Assembly (NCBI GenBank): GCA_003132905.1
Contig: PKZC01000189.1
Span: 7,113-16,165 of the forward strand
Direction of reading: 5' to 3'
From: Bryobacterales bacterium
Lineage (GTDB): Bacteria > Acidobacteriota > Terriglobia > Bryobacterales > Bryobacteraceae
DNA length: 9,053 nucleotides
Made by a program: the position numbers and the translations under genes. The notes under the pieces were generated by a model. The model did not search any database, was not told the DNA's origin, and saw nothing but the letters and a program-made list of their open reading frames with translations. Of this stretch, positions 1 to 7,437 are shown piece after piece (positions within the stretch are counted from its first letter, which is position 1; every line of letters starts with the position of its first letter).

Positions 1-2420
1 GTTCCGGTACAGCTGGATTCCAGACCATCCCGTTCTCCCAGCCCGCCCGGTTCACCGAACACCAGGCGCTGGCGAACGTCGATTATCTGATTACATCCAA
101 AGAGACACTGTCCGCGCGTTTCTTCACCACTCAAGACCCGGAGTTGTTGAGCTTCAGCAACACCGGTCTGGTGGAAGTGCCAGGCACGCCCGTGAATTAT
201 CTTTATGCCAATACCAACGCTGTATTGAAGCTGACTTCCATTCTCACTAACGCTCTCGTGAATGAAGCCCGCGCTTCGCTGCAACGGAACCTGGCGGCCA
301 GCAATAACAACGATCCCTTCACCAATACGCAGTTCGGAATCACGCCAATAAATCCGGCTATTCCGGTGGTGACTCCCATCACGATCGCAGGACAGATGAA
401 CCTGGGAGGCGGCATCGGCGACGACGTTTTCGATCCCACCAACCAGTTGCAGCTTTCCGATACGATTTCGTGGTCCCACGGTAAACAGACCATCCGTGCC
501 GGCTTCGAATTTGAGAACGTGCAATGGGACATCACTTATAAGGGCATCGAGCGCGGCCAATTGACTTTCCAGACCTTCGAGGATTTTCTGATTGGCCGTT
601 CCGGCTGCGCTCCCGGCAACACAGGTTGCAACGTCGCGAATCCAGGCGCAACGAACGGCGGACCGAACAGCAACATTTCTCAGTGCCTGTTCTGCGTGCT
701 CAGTGGACCCACGGGCATTGTGCACGGATACCGCTCGAATAACATCAACTGGTTCGTTCAGGACGATGTCAAGCTCACTTCGAAGCTGACGTTGAATCTG
801 GGTGTGCGCTGGGAATACGACGGCACGCTCAGCGACGTGTACGGCAATCTGACCAACGTTTGGGCCAGTTTGCTGCAAAAGGTTCCGGTTCCTCCCAGTA
901 CGCCGGGTCAAACCGCCGCCAACTTGACGGGCTATGTGGTCCCCAGCAACTATACGCAATTCCACGGAGCCGTTCCGGCCGGCGTTTACCAAAGCAGCCG
1001 GACTTTGCCGGTGAACAACGGGCCGCCGCTCAACAACTTTGGTCCACGCCTGGGCTTCGCATGGCAAGCATCCTCGAAATTAGTGGTGCGGGGAGGCGCG
1101 GGGCTTTTCTACGATCGCGTGGGCGGCAATCAGTTTGTCCATTCGGTGGAACAAGGCAACCCATATGCCGTGACGCTGGACTACGGCGGCAGCGGGGCCA
1201 ATCCATTTAGTCTGGCTACACCCTTCCCGGCTGCGACGCTTGGATTTGCTTCCCGTTGGGCGAATTTTTCGACGCTGCAAACCTCCAACCTGAATCTGCC
1301 TTTCCTCGATGAAACTCTGCACACACCGCTGACGCGCCAGTACAATCTCACGGTTCAATATGAATTTGTGCCGCGCTGGGTTTTAGAATTAGGCTTCGTC
1401 GGATCGAGCGGGATCAACCAAACCGACTACAACCACAACGTGAACTCGGCGTACATTGCTAGCGCGGCCAATCCGATTTGGGGGATCACCACCACCACAA
1501 CGCAAAACGTAGCGCTGCGCACTCCGTACCTCGGCTATCAACCGGCGGGCCTTCAAGAAACGGGCTTCGACGGAATCTACAACTACAACAGCCTGCAAGC
1601 CACCGTGCGGAAGCAATTCTCGCATGGCTTCTCACTGCAGGGTTCCTACACTTGGAGTAAGAACCTGACCAACCTGGAAGGTTACGGCGCAAACTGGAAC
1701 AACCCCACCAACCTTTCACAACAATACGGGCCGGCGTACTTTAATCGGCCGCAGCGATTCGTCTTGAATTATTCCTGGGATCTGCCCTTCGGCCATCCGC
1801 AAGGCTTGTTGAGCAAGGTTGCCGAAGGCTGGACCGTTTCCGGAGTTACCGCGATTCAGGATGGAACTCCGTTGACGTTCACCGATGCCAAGGCGGGTAC
1901 CGCCTACGGAGTCTTCGGCACCGATTCGAATGTTCCGGGTCTCACCAGTGTCACGTTCGGCTCGGTCAACTACGGCCGGTCGCAACTTTGCGCCCGCACA
2001 ACGGACGGCAGCATTACGACGTCCGGCGGAATCGAGAATCGCTTGGGCGGTCCGAGCGGCGGAGGCTATTTCAATGCCAGCGCGTTTTGCTTCACGCCGG
2101 CCATTATGCCGGATGGACTGACGCTCACCAATCTGGCTCAATGCCCCACGTGCGCGACGTTGTTCGGAAATTCAGGCGTTGGCATCGTGCTGGGACCGGG
2201 CCAGTTTAATTCCGACATTTCCGTGGCGAAGACCACTCGCGTGGGCGGGATTCGCGAAGATGCCACGCTCATCTTCCGCGCTGATTTCTTCAACGCGTTT
2301 AATCACCCGCAGTTCAACAATCCGGGGACGGCGACATCCACTCCCGCGACGTTCGGCATCATCACCAGCGAAAGCGTGGGACCGCGGCTAATCCAGTTTG
2401 CGCTGAAGTACGTCTTTTAG
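1..2420 (+). CDS. TonB-dependent receptor, Oar-like beta-barrel (5' truncated)
   Basis: This is the C-terminal part of a large outer-membrane receptor. The frame is open from base 3 to the TAG at 2418-2420 (805 codons) with no start visible, so the gene begins upstream of the window. A TTG at 144 is only an internal codon, because the residues before it (including ANVDYLITSKETLSARFF) already fit the receptor. The sequence is rich in alternating, aromatic-containing beta strands: 'NWFVQDDVKLTSKLTLNLGVRWEYDG' at about residues 248-273, later 'FNNFGPRLGFAW'-type strands, then 'FRADFFNAFNHPQFNNPG'. It ends in Lys-Tyr-Val-Phe, a terminal aromatic typical of BamA-inserted barrels. The N-terminal carboxypeptidase-regulatory-like and plug domains expected in this family lie outside the window. 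Acidobacteria carry many such paralogues, presumed to import oligosaccharides or peptides; the substrate cannot be told here. Eight cysteines occur, including C202/C209, C228/C231 and C714/C717 (counting from base 3). The 3' end overlaps the convergent MmgE/PrpD gene by 4 bp. Confidence 0.93.
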   Translation, partial: SGTAGFQTIPFSQPARFTEHQALANVDYLITSKETLSARFFTTQDPELLSFSNTGLVEVPGTPVNYLYANTNAVLKLTSILTNALVNEARASLQRNLAASNNNDPFTNTQFGITPINPAIPVVTPITIAGQMNLGGGIGDDVFDPTNQLQLSDTISWSHGKQTIRAGFEFENVQWDITYKGIERGQLTFQTFEDFLIGRSGCAPGNTGCNVANPGATNGGPNSNISQCLFCVLSGPTGIVHGYRSNNINWFVQDDVKLTSKLTLNLGVRWEYDGTLSDVYGNLTNVWASLLQKVPVPPSTPGQTAANLTGYVVPSNYTQFHGAVPAGVYQSSRTLPVNNGPPLNNFGPRLGFAWQASSKLVVRGGAGLFYDRVGGNQFVHSVEQGNPYAVTLDYGGSGANPFSLATPFPAATLGFASRWANFSTLQTSNLNLPFLDETLHTPLTRQYNLTVQYEFVPRWVLELGFVGSSGINQTDYNHNVNSAYIASAANPIWGITTTTTQNVALRTPYLGYQPAGLQETGFDGIYNYNSLQATVRKQFSHGFSLQGSYTWSKNLTNLEGYGANWNNPTNLSQQYGPAYFNRPQRFVLNYSWDLPFGHPQGLLSKVAEGWTVSGVTAIQDGTPLTFTDAKAGTAYGVFGTDSNVPGLTSVTFGSVNYGRSQLCARTTDGSITTSGGIENRLGGPSGGGYFNASAFCFTPAIMPDGLTLTNLAQCPTCATLFGNSGVGIVLGPGQFNSDISVAKTTRVGGIREDATLIFRADFFNAFNHPQFNNPGTATSTPATFGIITSESVGPRLIQFALKYVF

Positions 2421-3865
2421 GCGCGCTGCAGCAGGGCGCGGAAATCGCGTACGGACTGAAGCTTTTCCAGGCTCATCGTAGTCTGGATCAGTTTGTCGCA
2501 GCGCTCCACGCCCAGAACCGGGGACATCAGGTCGCGGCATTTGTCGACCACTTCTTCACGCGACATCGGATTTTCAGCGGTGCCTCGTACTGCTTTCACC
2601 GTCTCGGTGAGGCTGGTTCCGTCGGTGAACTTTACTTCGACGATGGCCACGCGCGCGGGCAATTGATGCTCGAGTTCGGCGTCTGGAACGAGCTGCACTT
2701 TGGCGCGCTGCTTGAGAACCGCGGCATCTTGCATACGCGGCTTGTCGTGCGCGGCTTTGAACGACGCGGTTTTGTCCAGCAGCATCACCGCGATCATGTG
2801 CTGCAGGCAAATGTCCGGCATTTCGCGATTGGTCACCAAAGACGCTTCGCTGGTAGCGACGCGCACCGTAACGGTTTGCACCTGATCGGCCTCGAAGGGA
2901 TGGCGCTTGCGAATATTTTCGAGCGCATCGAGCGGAGCCTGAATAGGCGAGCCAACAGTCCACTTCTTAATATTGGTGCGCATCACTTCGTAGCGCTCGC
3001 CCAGCTTATCGATCAGCTTCGAGGGATCGGCCTGCGGCGCGTAATCGGCCAGGAAGTTGTCCTGCCCCGAGAGAACATCGTCGACGCCGGTAGCGCCAGC
3101 TTGCACTAAAAGGGCCGCCGTGATGCCATTGCGCGCGGGCATTCCAGCGAACAAAAACGCCTTTTCGATGTGATCCGTATCGCGCTGCCAGGTCTTGATT
3201 CCCGAAGCTTGCTGCGATGCATAGTCGATTACCCAACGCATCTGGCGTTCGTTCAAACCGGCGGCGGACCCGGCAGCCGCTGCCGATCCGAAGGTGCCCG
3301 ATAGCGCGTGAGTGCTGATGTGAGTGGCGGTTTGAAAACCGCCGATGCCTACGGTCATGGTCACACGCGTTCCGACGTCATAACCCAGCGCGACAGCACG
3401 CAGGAAGCGTGAGCCGTTGATGTTGAACTGTTCGCCCGCCGCCAGGGCCGAGGGCACCACCGAAGCGCCGGGGTGCGATTCCGATGGCGCGTGCGAATCG
3501 TCCGTTTCATCGGAGTGCGCCAGCATCGCATTGGAGAATGCAGCTTCGATTGCGCCGCACACCACATCGGACGCCGCGACAGTCGCAACCTTTTCAGCGG
3601 AATGCTCGCGCGCGAAGTGGATCGCGAAACGGCCGGGCGCAAGATCGGAGCCTGAAACCATAGCCGCAAAAGTATCCAGAATGTGCCGCTTGGTATGTTC
3701 GAGCGCCTCTTCCGGTAGCGCGCGCTCACCCGCCTCGCTCATATACGAGCTAAGCTTCGTCATGGTTGGACTCAGCGACGCACTCGCGGCGCGCAGCGGA
3801 ATAGCGACGGCAGCAGCAACAGCGCCCGCCGCGAACGATCGCCGGGTCATATCATTTGATTTCAT
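2417..3865 (-). CDS. MmgE/PrpD family protein with twin-arginine signal
   Basis: The 482-residue product matches the MmgE/PrpD superfamily (2-methylcitrate dehydratase, cis-aconitate decarboxylase, iminodisuccinate epimerase) in length and layout. Visible family segments are LAHSDETDDSH (residues 115-125) followed by HPGASVVPSALA (131-142), the helix VIDYASQQASGI (212-223), KAFLFAGMPARNGITAALL (235-253) and KKWTVGSPIQAPLDAL (300-315). The reaction is unknown; relatives dehydrate, decarboxylate or epimerise small carboxylic acids. The N-terminus TRRSF (residues 7-11), an Ala-rich hydrophobic stretch and ASA|S near residue 29 form a Tat signal. Export is therefore predicted, although studied members are cytosolic. 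The gene starts inside the amidohydrolase gene: ATG 3865 gives a 14-bp overlap, with GGAG about 12 nt upstream. A second ATG at 3850 (Met6), directly after the upstream stop, would also give a complete Tat signal, so the start is uncertain by five codons. Its TAA at 2419-2417 interlocks with the convergent receptor stop. The family is sure; the substrate is not. Confidence 0.93.
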   Translation of the reverse strand: MKSNDMTRRSFAAGAVAAAVAIPLRAASASLSPTMTKLSSYMSEAGERALPEEALEHTKRHILDTFAAMVSGSDLAPGRFAIHFAREHSAEKVATVAASDVVCGAIEAAFSNAMLAHSDETDDSHAPSESHPGASVVPSALAAGEQFNINGSRFLRAVALGYDVGTRVTMTVGIGGFQTATHISTHALSGTFGSAAAAGSAAGLNERQMRWVIDYASQQASGIKTWQRDTDHIEKAFLFAGMPARNGITAALLVQAGATGVDDVLSGQDNFLADYAPQADPSKLIDKLGERYEVMRTNIKKWTVGSPIQAPLDALENIRKRHPFEADQVQTVTVRVATSEASLVTNREMPDICLQHMIAVMLLDKTASFKAAHDKPRMQDAAVLKQRAKVQLVPDAELEHQLPARVAIVEVKFTDGTSLTETVKAVRGTAENPMSREEVVDKCRDLMSPVLGVERCDKLIQTTMSLEKLQSVRDFRALLQRA

Positions 3866-5270
3866 TGCGAAATACCACTCCGCCTTTCATAACGAATTTC
3901 ATGCGCTGCATTTCCGTGATGTCAGCCAGCGGATCGCCTGCCACAGCCACCACGTCGGCGTACTTGCCGGGCTCCACGCTTCCCACCTGTTTGCCCAATC
4001 CAAAGTTGAGGCTTTCCGCCGCCGAACTGGTCGCCATTTGCAAAGCCTGTACAGGCGTCATGCCCCACTTCACGTAGTATGCGAATTGAAACGCTTGGAC
4101 GCCATGGCCGTTGGTGTAAGCGCCGCTTCCAAACACCTCTTTTACGCCCGCCGCCACCAGACGCTTGAAACTTATTTCGGTTAGGCGAAAGCGCGTGGTG
4201 TGGCCGCCGCTGGCTTTGAGGTCGCGGCCTTCCATGTCGCCGATCAAATCCCAAAGAGTCTGCATCACCGGACGCTGTGTGCCGTCCCACAACGGCTTCT
4301 TGAACAAGCGGATGGTTTCGTCGTCCAGGCCTTCGGCATTCGTCACGCCGACGATGACGTGCATCGGCATATCGACGCCCGCTTCCAGGCAATTACGCAG
4401 GCCCTTGCCGCCATACGCGTGGCAGGCGACACGCAATCCGCGGCGATGGGCTTCATCCACGATGGCCTGGTTCTCTTCCAGTGTGAGCGATGGAACGTTG
4501 ATCATTTTTCCGTCGGGAGTGAACGCGCCGCTTCCAGCGGGATCGGGATAACCGCCGCCTTCGTAATCTTCGGTCTCATACACCTTGATCCAATCCACAC
4601 CGTAATGCGAATGCTCGCGGACAGCCGCGCGTGCCAGCCACGGTGAGTTGACGTCGCCCGAAAGCTGAAACGCATTCGGACCGCCAGTCTGGCCGAACGG
4701 AGTTACTACAGATGGCGCCGGATAATAGCCAGCCGCCCGTGGATTCAACTGCGGCCCCGACACTTGCAGGCGCGGTCCAGGAACTTGTCCTTTATTGATG
4801 GCGTCGCGCAATTCAACAGTTGCGTAGCTATAAGGCGAGCCCATGTCCTGCAAGGTTGTAAAGCCCGCGTTCAGATCCTTCAGCGCGTAGTTCAATCCGG
4901 AAAACGCCGCGCGCGCATCGTTCGGCTGCTGGTCCTGCATCAAATGCACATGACGATCGATCAAGCCGGGCAGTACCGTAGCACGGCTAAGGTCGATCAC
5001 CATAGCGCCTGGTGGAATGGAAACGCGATCGGCCGGGCCGACGGCTGTAATTCGATCGCCCTTAATAAGGATGACCTGGTCCTTGAGCATCGCGCCCGAT
5101 TTTGAATCGAACAGCCGGCCGGCGCGGATGGCGACCCCTTGCGCGGGCGGAGCCTGCATATCCATGTGCGACGCATCGAACGGCCCAGCCTCCGGACGAG
5201 TGCCTTGCGCGTGAATGTTCGCGAGGCTGACAGAGAGAATAAGCAGCAGTTGGCAGAGGCGGATTCTCAT
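3852..5270 (-). CDS. Secreted amidohydrolase (imidazolonepropionase/prolidase-like)
   Basis: The 472-residue product is a metal-dependent hydrolase of the amidohydrolase superfamily, in the imidazolonepropionase/Xaa-Pro dipeptidase-like branch (COG1228 type). A Sec signal peptide spans residues 1-21, with cleavage likely after NIHA. The small beta-sandwich segment 'GVAIRAGRLFDSKSGAML' follows, then VLPGLIDRHVHL with metal ligands His107 and His109. The likely bridging carboxylated lysine is Lys229 (DWIKVY), and further ligands are His284 (VACHAYGG) and His304. The C-terminal part GMTPVQALQMAT and SVEPGKYADVVAVAGDPLADI (403-451) is typical of the family. The motif that normally supplies the catalytic Asp (GTD) reads Gly-Ser-Gly at 381-383, so the Asp is absent at that position. 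Family members hydrolyse cyclic amides, dipeptides or related C-N bonds; the substrate here is unknown. It is the first gene of a pair with the Tat-signal MmgE/PrpD gene, which starts before this gene stops, so translational coupling is likely. The start ATG at 5270 is chosen because it directly precedes the signal peptide. Confidence 0.92.
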   Translation of the reverse strand: MRIRLCQLLLILSVSLANIHAQGTRPEAGPFDASHMDMQAPPAQGVAIRAGRLFDSKSGAMLKDQVILIKGDRITAVGPADRVSIPPGAMVIDLSRATVLPGLIDRHVHLMQDQQPNDARAAFSGLNYALKDLNAGFTTLQDMGSPYSYATVELRDAINKGQVPGPRLQVSGPQLNPRAAGYYPAPSVVTPFGQTGGPNAFQLSGDVNSPWLARAAVREHSHYGVDWIKVYETEDYEGGGYPDPAGSGAFTPDGKMINVPSLTLEENQAIVDEAHRRGLRVACHAYGGKGLRNCLEAGVDMPMHVIVGVTNAEGLDDETIRLFKKPLWDGTQRPVMQTLWDLIGDMEGRDLKASGGHTTRFRLTEISFKRLVAAGVKEVFGSGAYTNGHGVQAFQFAYYVKWGMTPVQALQMATSSAAESLNFGLGKQVGSVEPGKYADVVAVAGDPLADITEMQRMKFVMKGGVVFRNEIK

Positions 5271-5312
5271 GAGCGATCTCGGGTGCTGCCAGTATACCTG
5301 CTGCCGCTTGCC
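5271..5312 (-). promoter_or_regulatory. Possible promoter of the amidohydrolase-MmgE/PrpD pair
   Basis: The 42-bp gap between the end of the propeller remnant and the amidohydrolase start holds TATACT (minus strand, 5296-5291), a plausible -10 element about 20 nt before ATG 5270. It is flanked by two copies of the 7-bp direct repeat GGCAGCA (5305-5299 and 5290-5284). No clear -35 box is seen, and no terminator hairpin with a T-run separates the propeller gene from this pair, so read-through from upstream remains possible. Confidence 0.35.
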
Positions 5313-5443
5313 CTAGGGACTGGTGTTTACATACAGCGGAGTTGTGGCCGACTCTGCGCCGCCCACCTGCACCGCGACACTGGCGCCCCAAGCAGTATCT
5401 AAAATCGCAGGTAATTTCACGGCCACTCGCAGCATATCGATCA
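5313..5443 (-). other. Displaced C-terminal coding remnant of the beta-propeller protein
   Basis: Immediately after the TGA that ends the propeller frame, the next frame on the same strand reads YGVIDMLRVAVKLP, then WGASVAVQVGG and SATTPLYVNTSP, and stops at TAG 5315-5313. In outline this is the closing portion of the TIGR03437-type domain ('PG...QvNvrvP...svaVqVGg..S'). Joining it needs one extra base near the CCC run at 5451-5453 (GGG on the coding strand), so that ...GGVPG continues into YGVIDM. It has no start or ribosome binding site of its own. It is either a real frameshift mutation in the propeller gene or a sequencing/assembly indel. No slippery heptamer is apparent, so programmed frameshifting is not favoured. 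Confidence 0.78.
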
Positions 5444-7420
5444 CACCGTACCCGGAACACCGCCCGCGTAATCCGGCGTTACCGTTTCCTCGCCAAGAAT
5501 GGGCACGAGTGTGGAGGGCAAGGTATACGAGATATCAACCAGCACCGGCAGCGCGGGAATCGGCGCGGGTGAACCTGCAATGGTCCCATCCGGCAAAGAT
5601 ACATTTAGCGCGCCCGCACCGCTGACGAAGATCGTGATCACCGATTCAGGCGCCGCTGCTTGGGAAGCGGAGTTGACGCTGCCATCTGCATTCAACACCA
5701 CGAACATCCCGGGCTGTGCCGGAACCACCTGCAGAGGTCCGGTCTGAGCCGATCCCGCATCCGTCGTGATCTGGATGTTCACCTGCTTGCCCGCCTGTAT
5801 TTCATAAGGCACCAGCACATTGATCTGATTGGCGGAAGCATAAAGCATCGGCGCGAGAATGCCGTCGATGGAAACTTGCGTGCCTCCTCCGGCGGCGGGC
5901 CCTAGGCCAGCCCCATAAATGCTCAAAAATTCGCCTGGAGCCACAGTGCCGGTCACTTCGTTCACTGCCGAATCCGCCACGCTCAGAATCGAAACGCCGC
6001 CGGGTGCGCCGCGTGGCAGGCGCAAAACAAAACCAGTGGATGCGTCGAGCCACGCATTCGCCGATGTTCCAACGGCCAGCAGGCTGCCATCTGGATTCAA
6101 CGCCAGGTCCTGGCCGGCCACGCCGTTCGATAACAGTTCGGAGAACAACACGCTTGATCCATCCGGCGCGAGTTCAGCTATCAACGAACCGCCCAGATTC
6201 AGAGAATTCGGATGCAGCACCAGGCCCGACTGATCGGGAACCGATCCCGTGATCCAAATATTTCCTTGAGCATCCAGCCGAGGGGCAGAAAGTCCGTCGT
6301 CGATGCCATAGTAAGTCGAGAAAAGAAGATTGGAACCCGTGGCATTAACCTTCGCAACGAACCCATTGATCGGGCCTAGTTCGAAGCCTTGAGGATTGTC
6401 GAATTTGGGTTGAAGCGCACCGGCCGTCACCGGAATACTTGGGGCATCGGTAGTGCCCGTCAGAACGACATTACCGCCGCTGTCACTGTCCAGCGCGATT
6501 CCGCTGAGCAATATATTGTCGGACGCGAAGGTTGGCGCGGTGGCCAGCAGTGTTGACCACACCAATGCGGAGCCTGGCGCGTTGAGTCGCGTGACGAAAA
6601 TATCCACGTCGTTGGTTTGGCCTGCGTATTGGGTCTGGAACGATCCCGGGGTCACTGGAAAATTGAAGGCGTCGGTTGTTCCGGCGGCCGTTACTACTCC
6701 GTTTGCATCCACGGCCAGCGCCGAAACATCGGTGCTTGGCGGAAACCCGCAAGGGCCGGCCGGGACCTGCTGGCCGCCCAGCAATGTGGAAAAGGTCAAT
6801 GTGTACGGTGCCTGGCTGGACTGCGCAAGCTTCGCGATGAATCCGTACGATGGCGGGCCATCCCAGAAACACCCCTCTGGAGGGGACGCGGTTCCGAACT
6901 GGCTCATGAACGCGCCCGCGGTCAGCGGGAAATCGGACTGAAACGTATATCCGCCCAAGTACAAAGTTCCGTTCGCATCGATTGCAATGGCGCTGATGCG
7001 CGTGTAGCCCTTGGGATCCACTCCTCCAAATGGGCTGTCCATCAGAAGTTTTGTGCCGCTGCTATCTACCTTCGCAATCATGCCCACTAATGGTGCATTC
7101 GTGGCTGTCCCGAATATTGCCGCTCCGACAATCCACAAATTGCCTAGAGGGTCCACGGCGGCGGCGGCAGGAAAGGCATTGGGCGCAACCTGGAAAGATG
7201 ATGTCGCTATCACGTTGCCGTTGGAATCCACTTTCGCTACGTCAATGTCAGACTGCGAATCGGAACCGACGACGAAGTTGTTCCCGTGTCCATCCGCGGC
7301 AATGCAGCAGGGGTTAAAACTAACGTTCGAAAGCGTGGATTGCTGCGCGCTAGCGGCTGCAACGGAAAATACGAGCAGCGCTCCAGTATATGCCGCGCAC
7401 CTGAAAACAGCGGGGTACAT
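5441..7420 (-). CDS. Secreted SBBP-type beta-propeller protein with Solibacter C-terminal domain (frameshifted end)
   Basis: The literal frame encodes 659 residues. Residues 1-25 are a Sec signal peptide (cleavage after AAASA). From about 35 to 470 there are repeated blades of the SBBP type, with recurring 'ALAVDANGVVTAAGTTD', 'FPVTPGSFQT', 'GFVAKVNATGSNLLFSTYYG' and 'LDAQGNIWITGS' units. Residues about 476-659 match the acidobacterial TIGR03437-type ('Solibacter') C-terminal domain, including TVAPGEFLSIYGAGLGPA (492-509), APMLYASANQINVLVPYEI (523-541) and LPVLVDI (624-630). The frame stops at TGA 5443-5441 just after YAGGVPG, where family members continue. The missing end is intact in another frame down to 5313 (separate entry), restoring about 702 residues. 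The role is unknown: probably an exported, non-enzymatic propeller, perhaps surface-attached. The ATG at 7420 is preceded by an in-frame TGA 12 nt upstream, so no earlier start is possible, yet no clear ribosome binding site is seen. It lies 12 bp after the GH19-like gene on the same strand. Confidence 0.88.
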   Translation of the reverse strand: MYPAVFRCAAYTGALLVFSVAAASAQQSTLSNVSFNPCCIAADGHGNNFVVGSDSQSDIDVAKVDSNGNVIATSSFQVAPNAFPAAAAVDPLGNLWIVGAAIFGTATNAPLVGMIAKVDSSGTKLLMDSPFGGVDPKGYTRISAIAIDANGTLYLGGYTFQSDFPLTAGAFMSQFGTASPPEGCFWDGPPSYGFIAKLAQSSQAPYTLTFSTLLGGQQVPAGPCGFPPSTDVSALAVDANGVVTAAGTTDAFNFPVTPGSFQTQYAGQTNDVDIFVTRLNAPGSALVWSTLLATAPTFASDNILLSGIALDSDSGGNVVLTGTTDAPSIPVTAGALQPKFDNPQGFELGPINGFVAKVNATGSNLLFSTYYGIDDGLSAPRLDAQGNIWITGSVPDQSGLVLHPNSLNLGGSLIAELAPDGSSVLFSELLSNGVAGQDLALNPDGSLLAVGTSANAWLDASTGFVLRLPRGAPGGVSILSVADSAVNEVTGTVAPGEFLSIYGAGLGPAAGGGTQVSIDGILAPMLYASANQINVLVPYEIQAGKQVNIQITTDAGSAQTGPLQVVPAQPGMFVVLNADGSVNSASQAAAPESVITIFVSGAGALNVSLPDGTIAGSPAPIPALPVLVDISYTLPSTLVPILGEETVTPDYAGGVPGTV

Positions 7421-7431
7421 CGCGAAGATTC

Positions 7432-7437
7432 ATTATA
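7432..7437 (-). promoter_or_regulatory. TATAAT motif before the beta-propeller gene
   Basis: A perfect TATAAT on the minus strand overlaps the TAA stop of the GH19-like gene and sits 11 nt before ATG 7420. A transcript from it would be almost leaderless, which would fit the absence of a Shine-Dalgarno sequence. The region 17 bp upstream (GGCTGG) does not match a -35 box, so this may be chance. Confidence 0.25.

Noticed and set aside
1716..2141. Minus-strand open frame inside the receptor
   Set aside because: Antisense to a strong receptor sequence, Arg/Ala-rich, no recognisable motif.
144..2420. TTG at 144 as the start of the receptor gene
   Set aside because: The frame is open to the left edge and the 47 codons before it fit the receptor, so the gene is simply truncated by the window.
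3417..4184. 255-codon plus-strand open frame across the MmgE/PrpD-amidohydrolase junction
   Set aside because: It lies antisense to two well-supported enzymes, has low-complexity Ala/Arg/Ser content and shows no domain. It is a shadow of GC-rich coding DNA.
4200..4646. Plus-strand 148-codon frame opposite the amidohydrolase
   Set aside because: Antisense shadow; the amidohydrolase motifs on the other strand are unambiguous.
5281..5320. Intrinsic terminator after the propeller gene
   Set aside because: Only short palindromes (CCCTAGGG, GTATAC) are present, with no stable GC stem followed by a T-run.
5441..5460. Programmed ribosomal frameshift in the propeller gene
   Set aside because: No slippery heptamer or obvious downstream structure; a lost base in a short C/G run is simpler.
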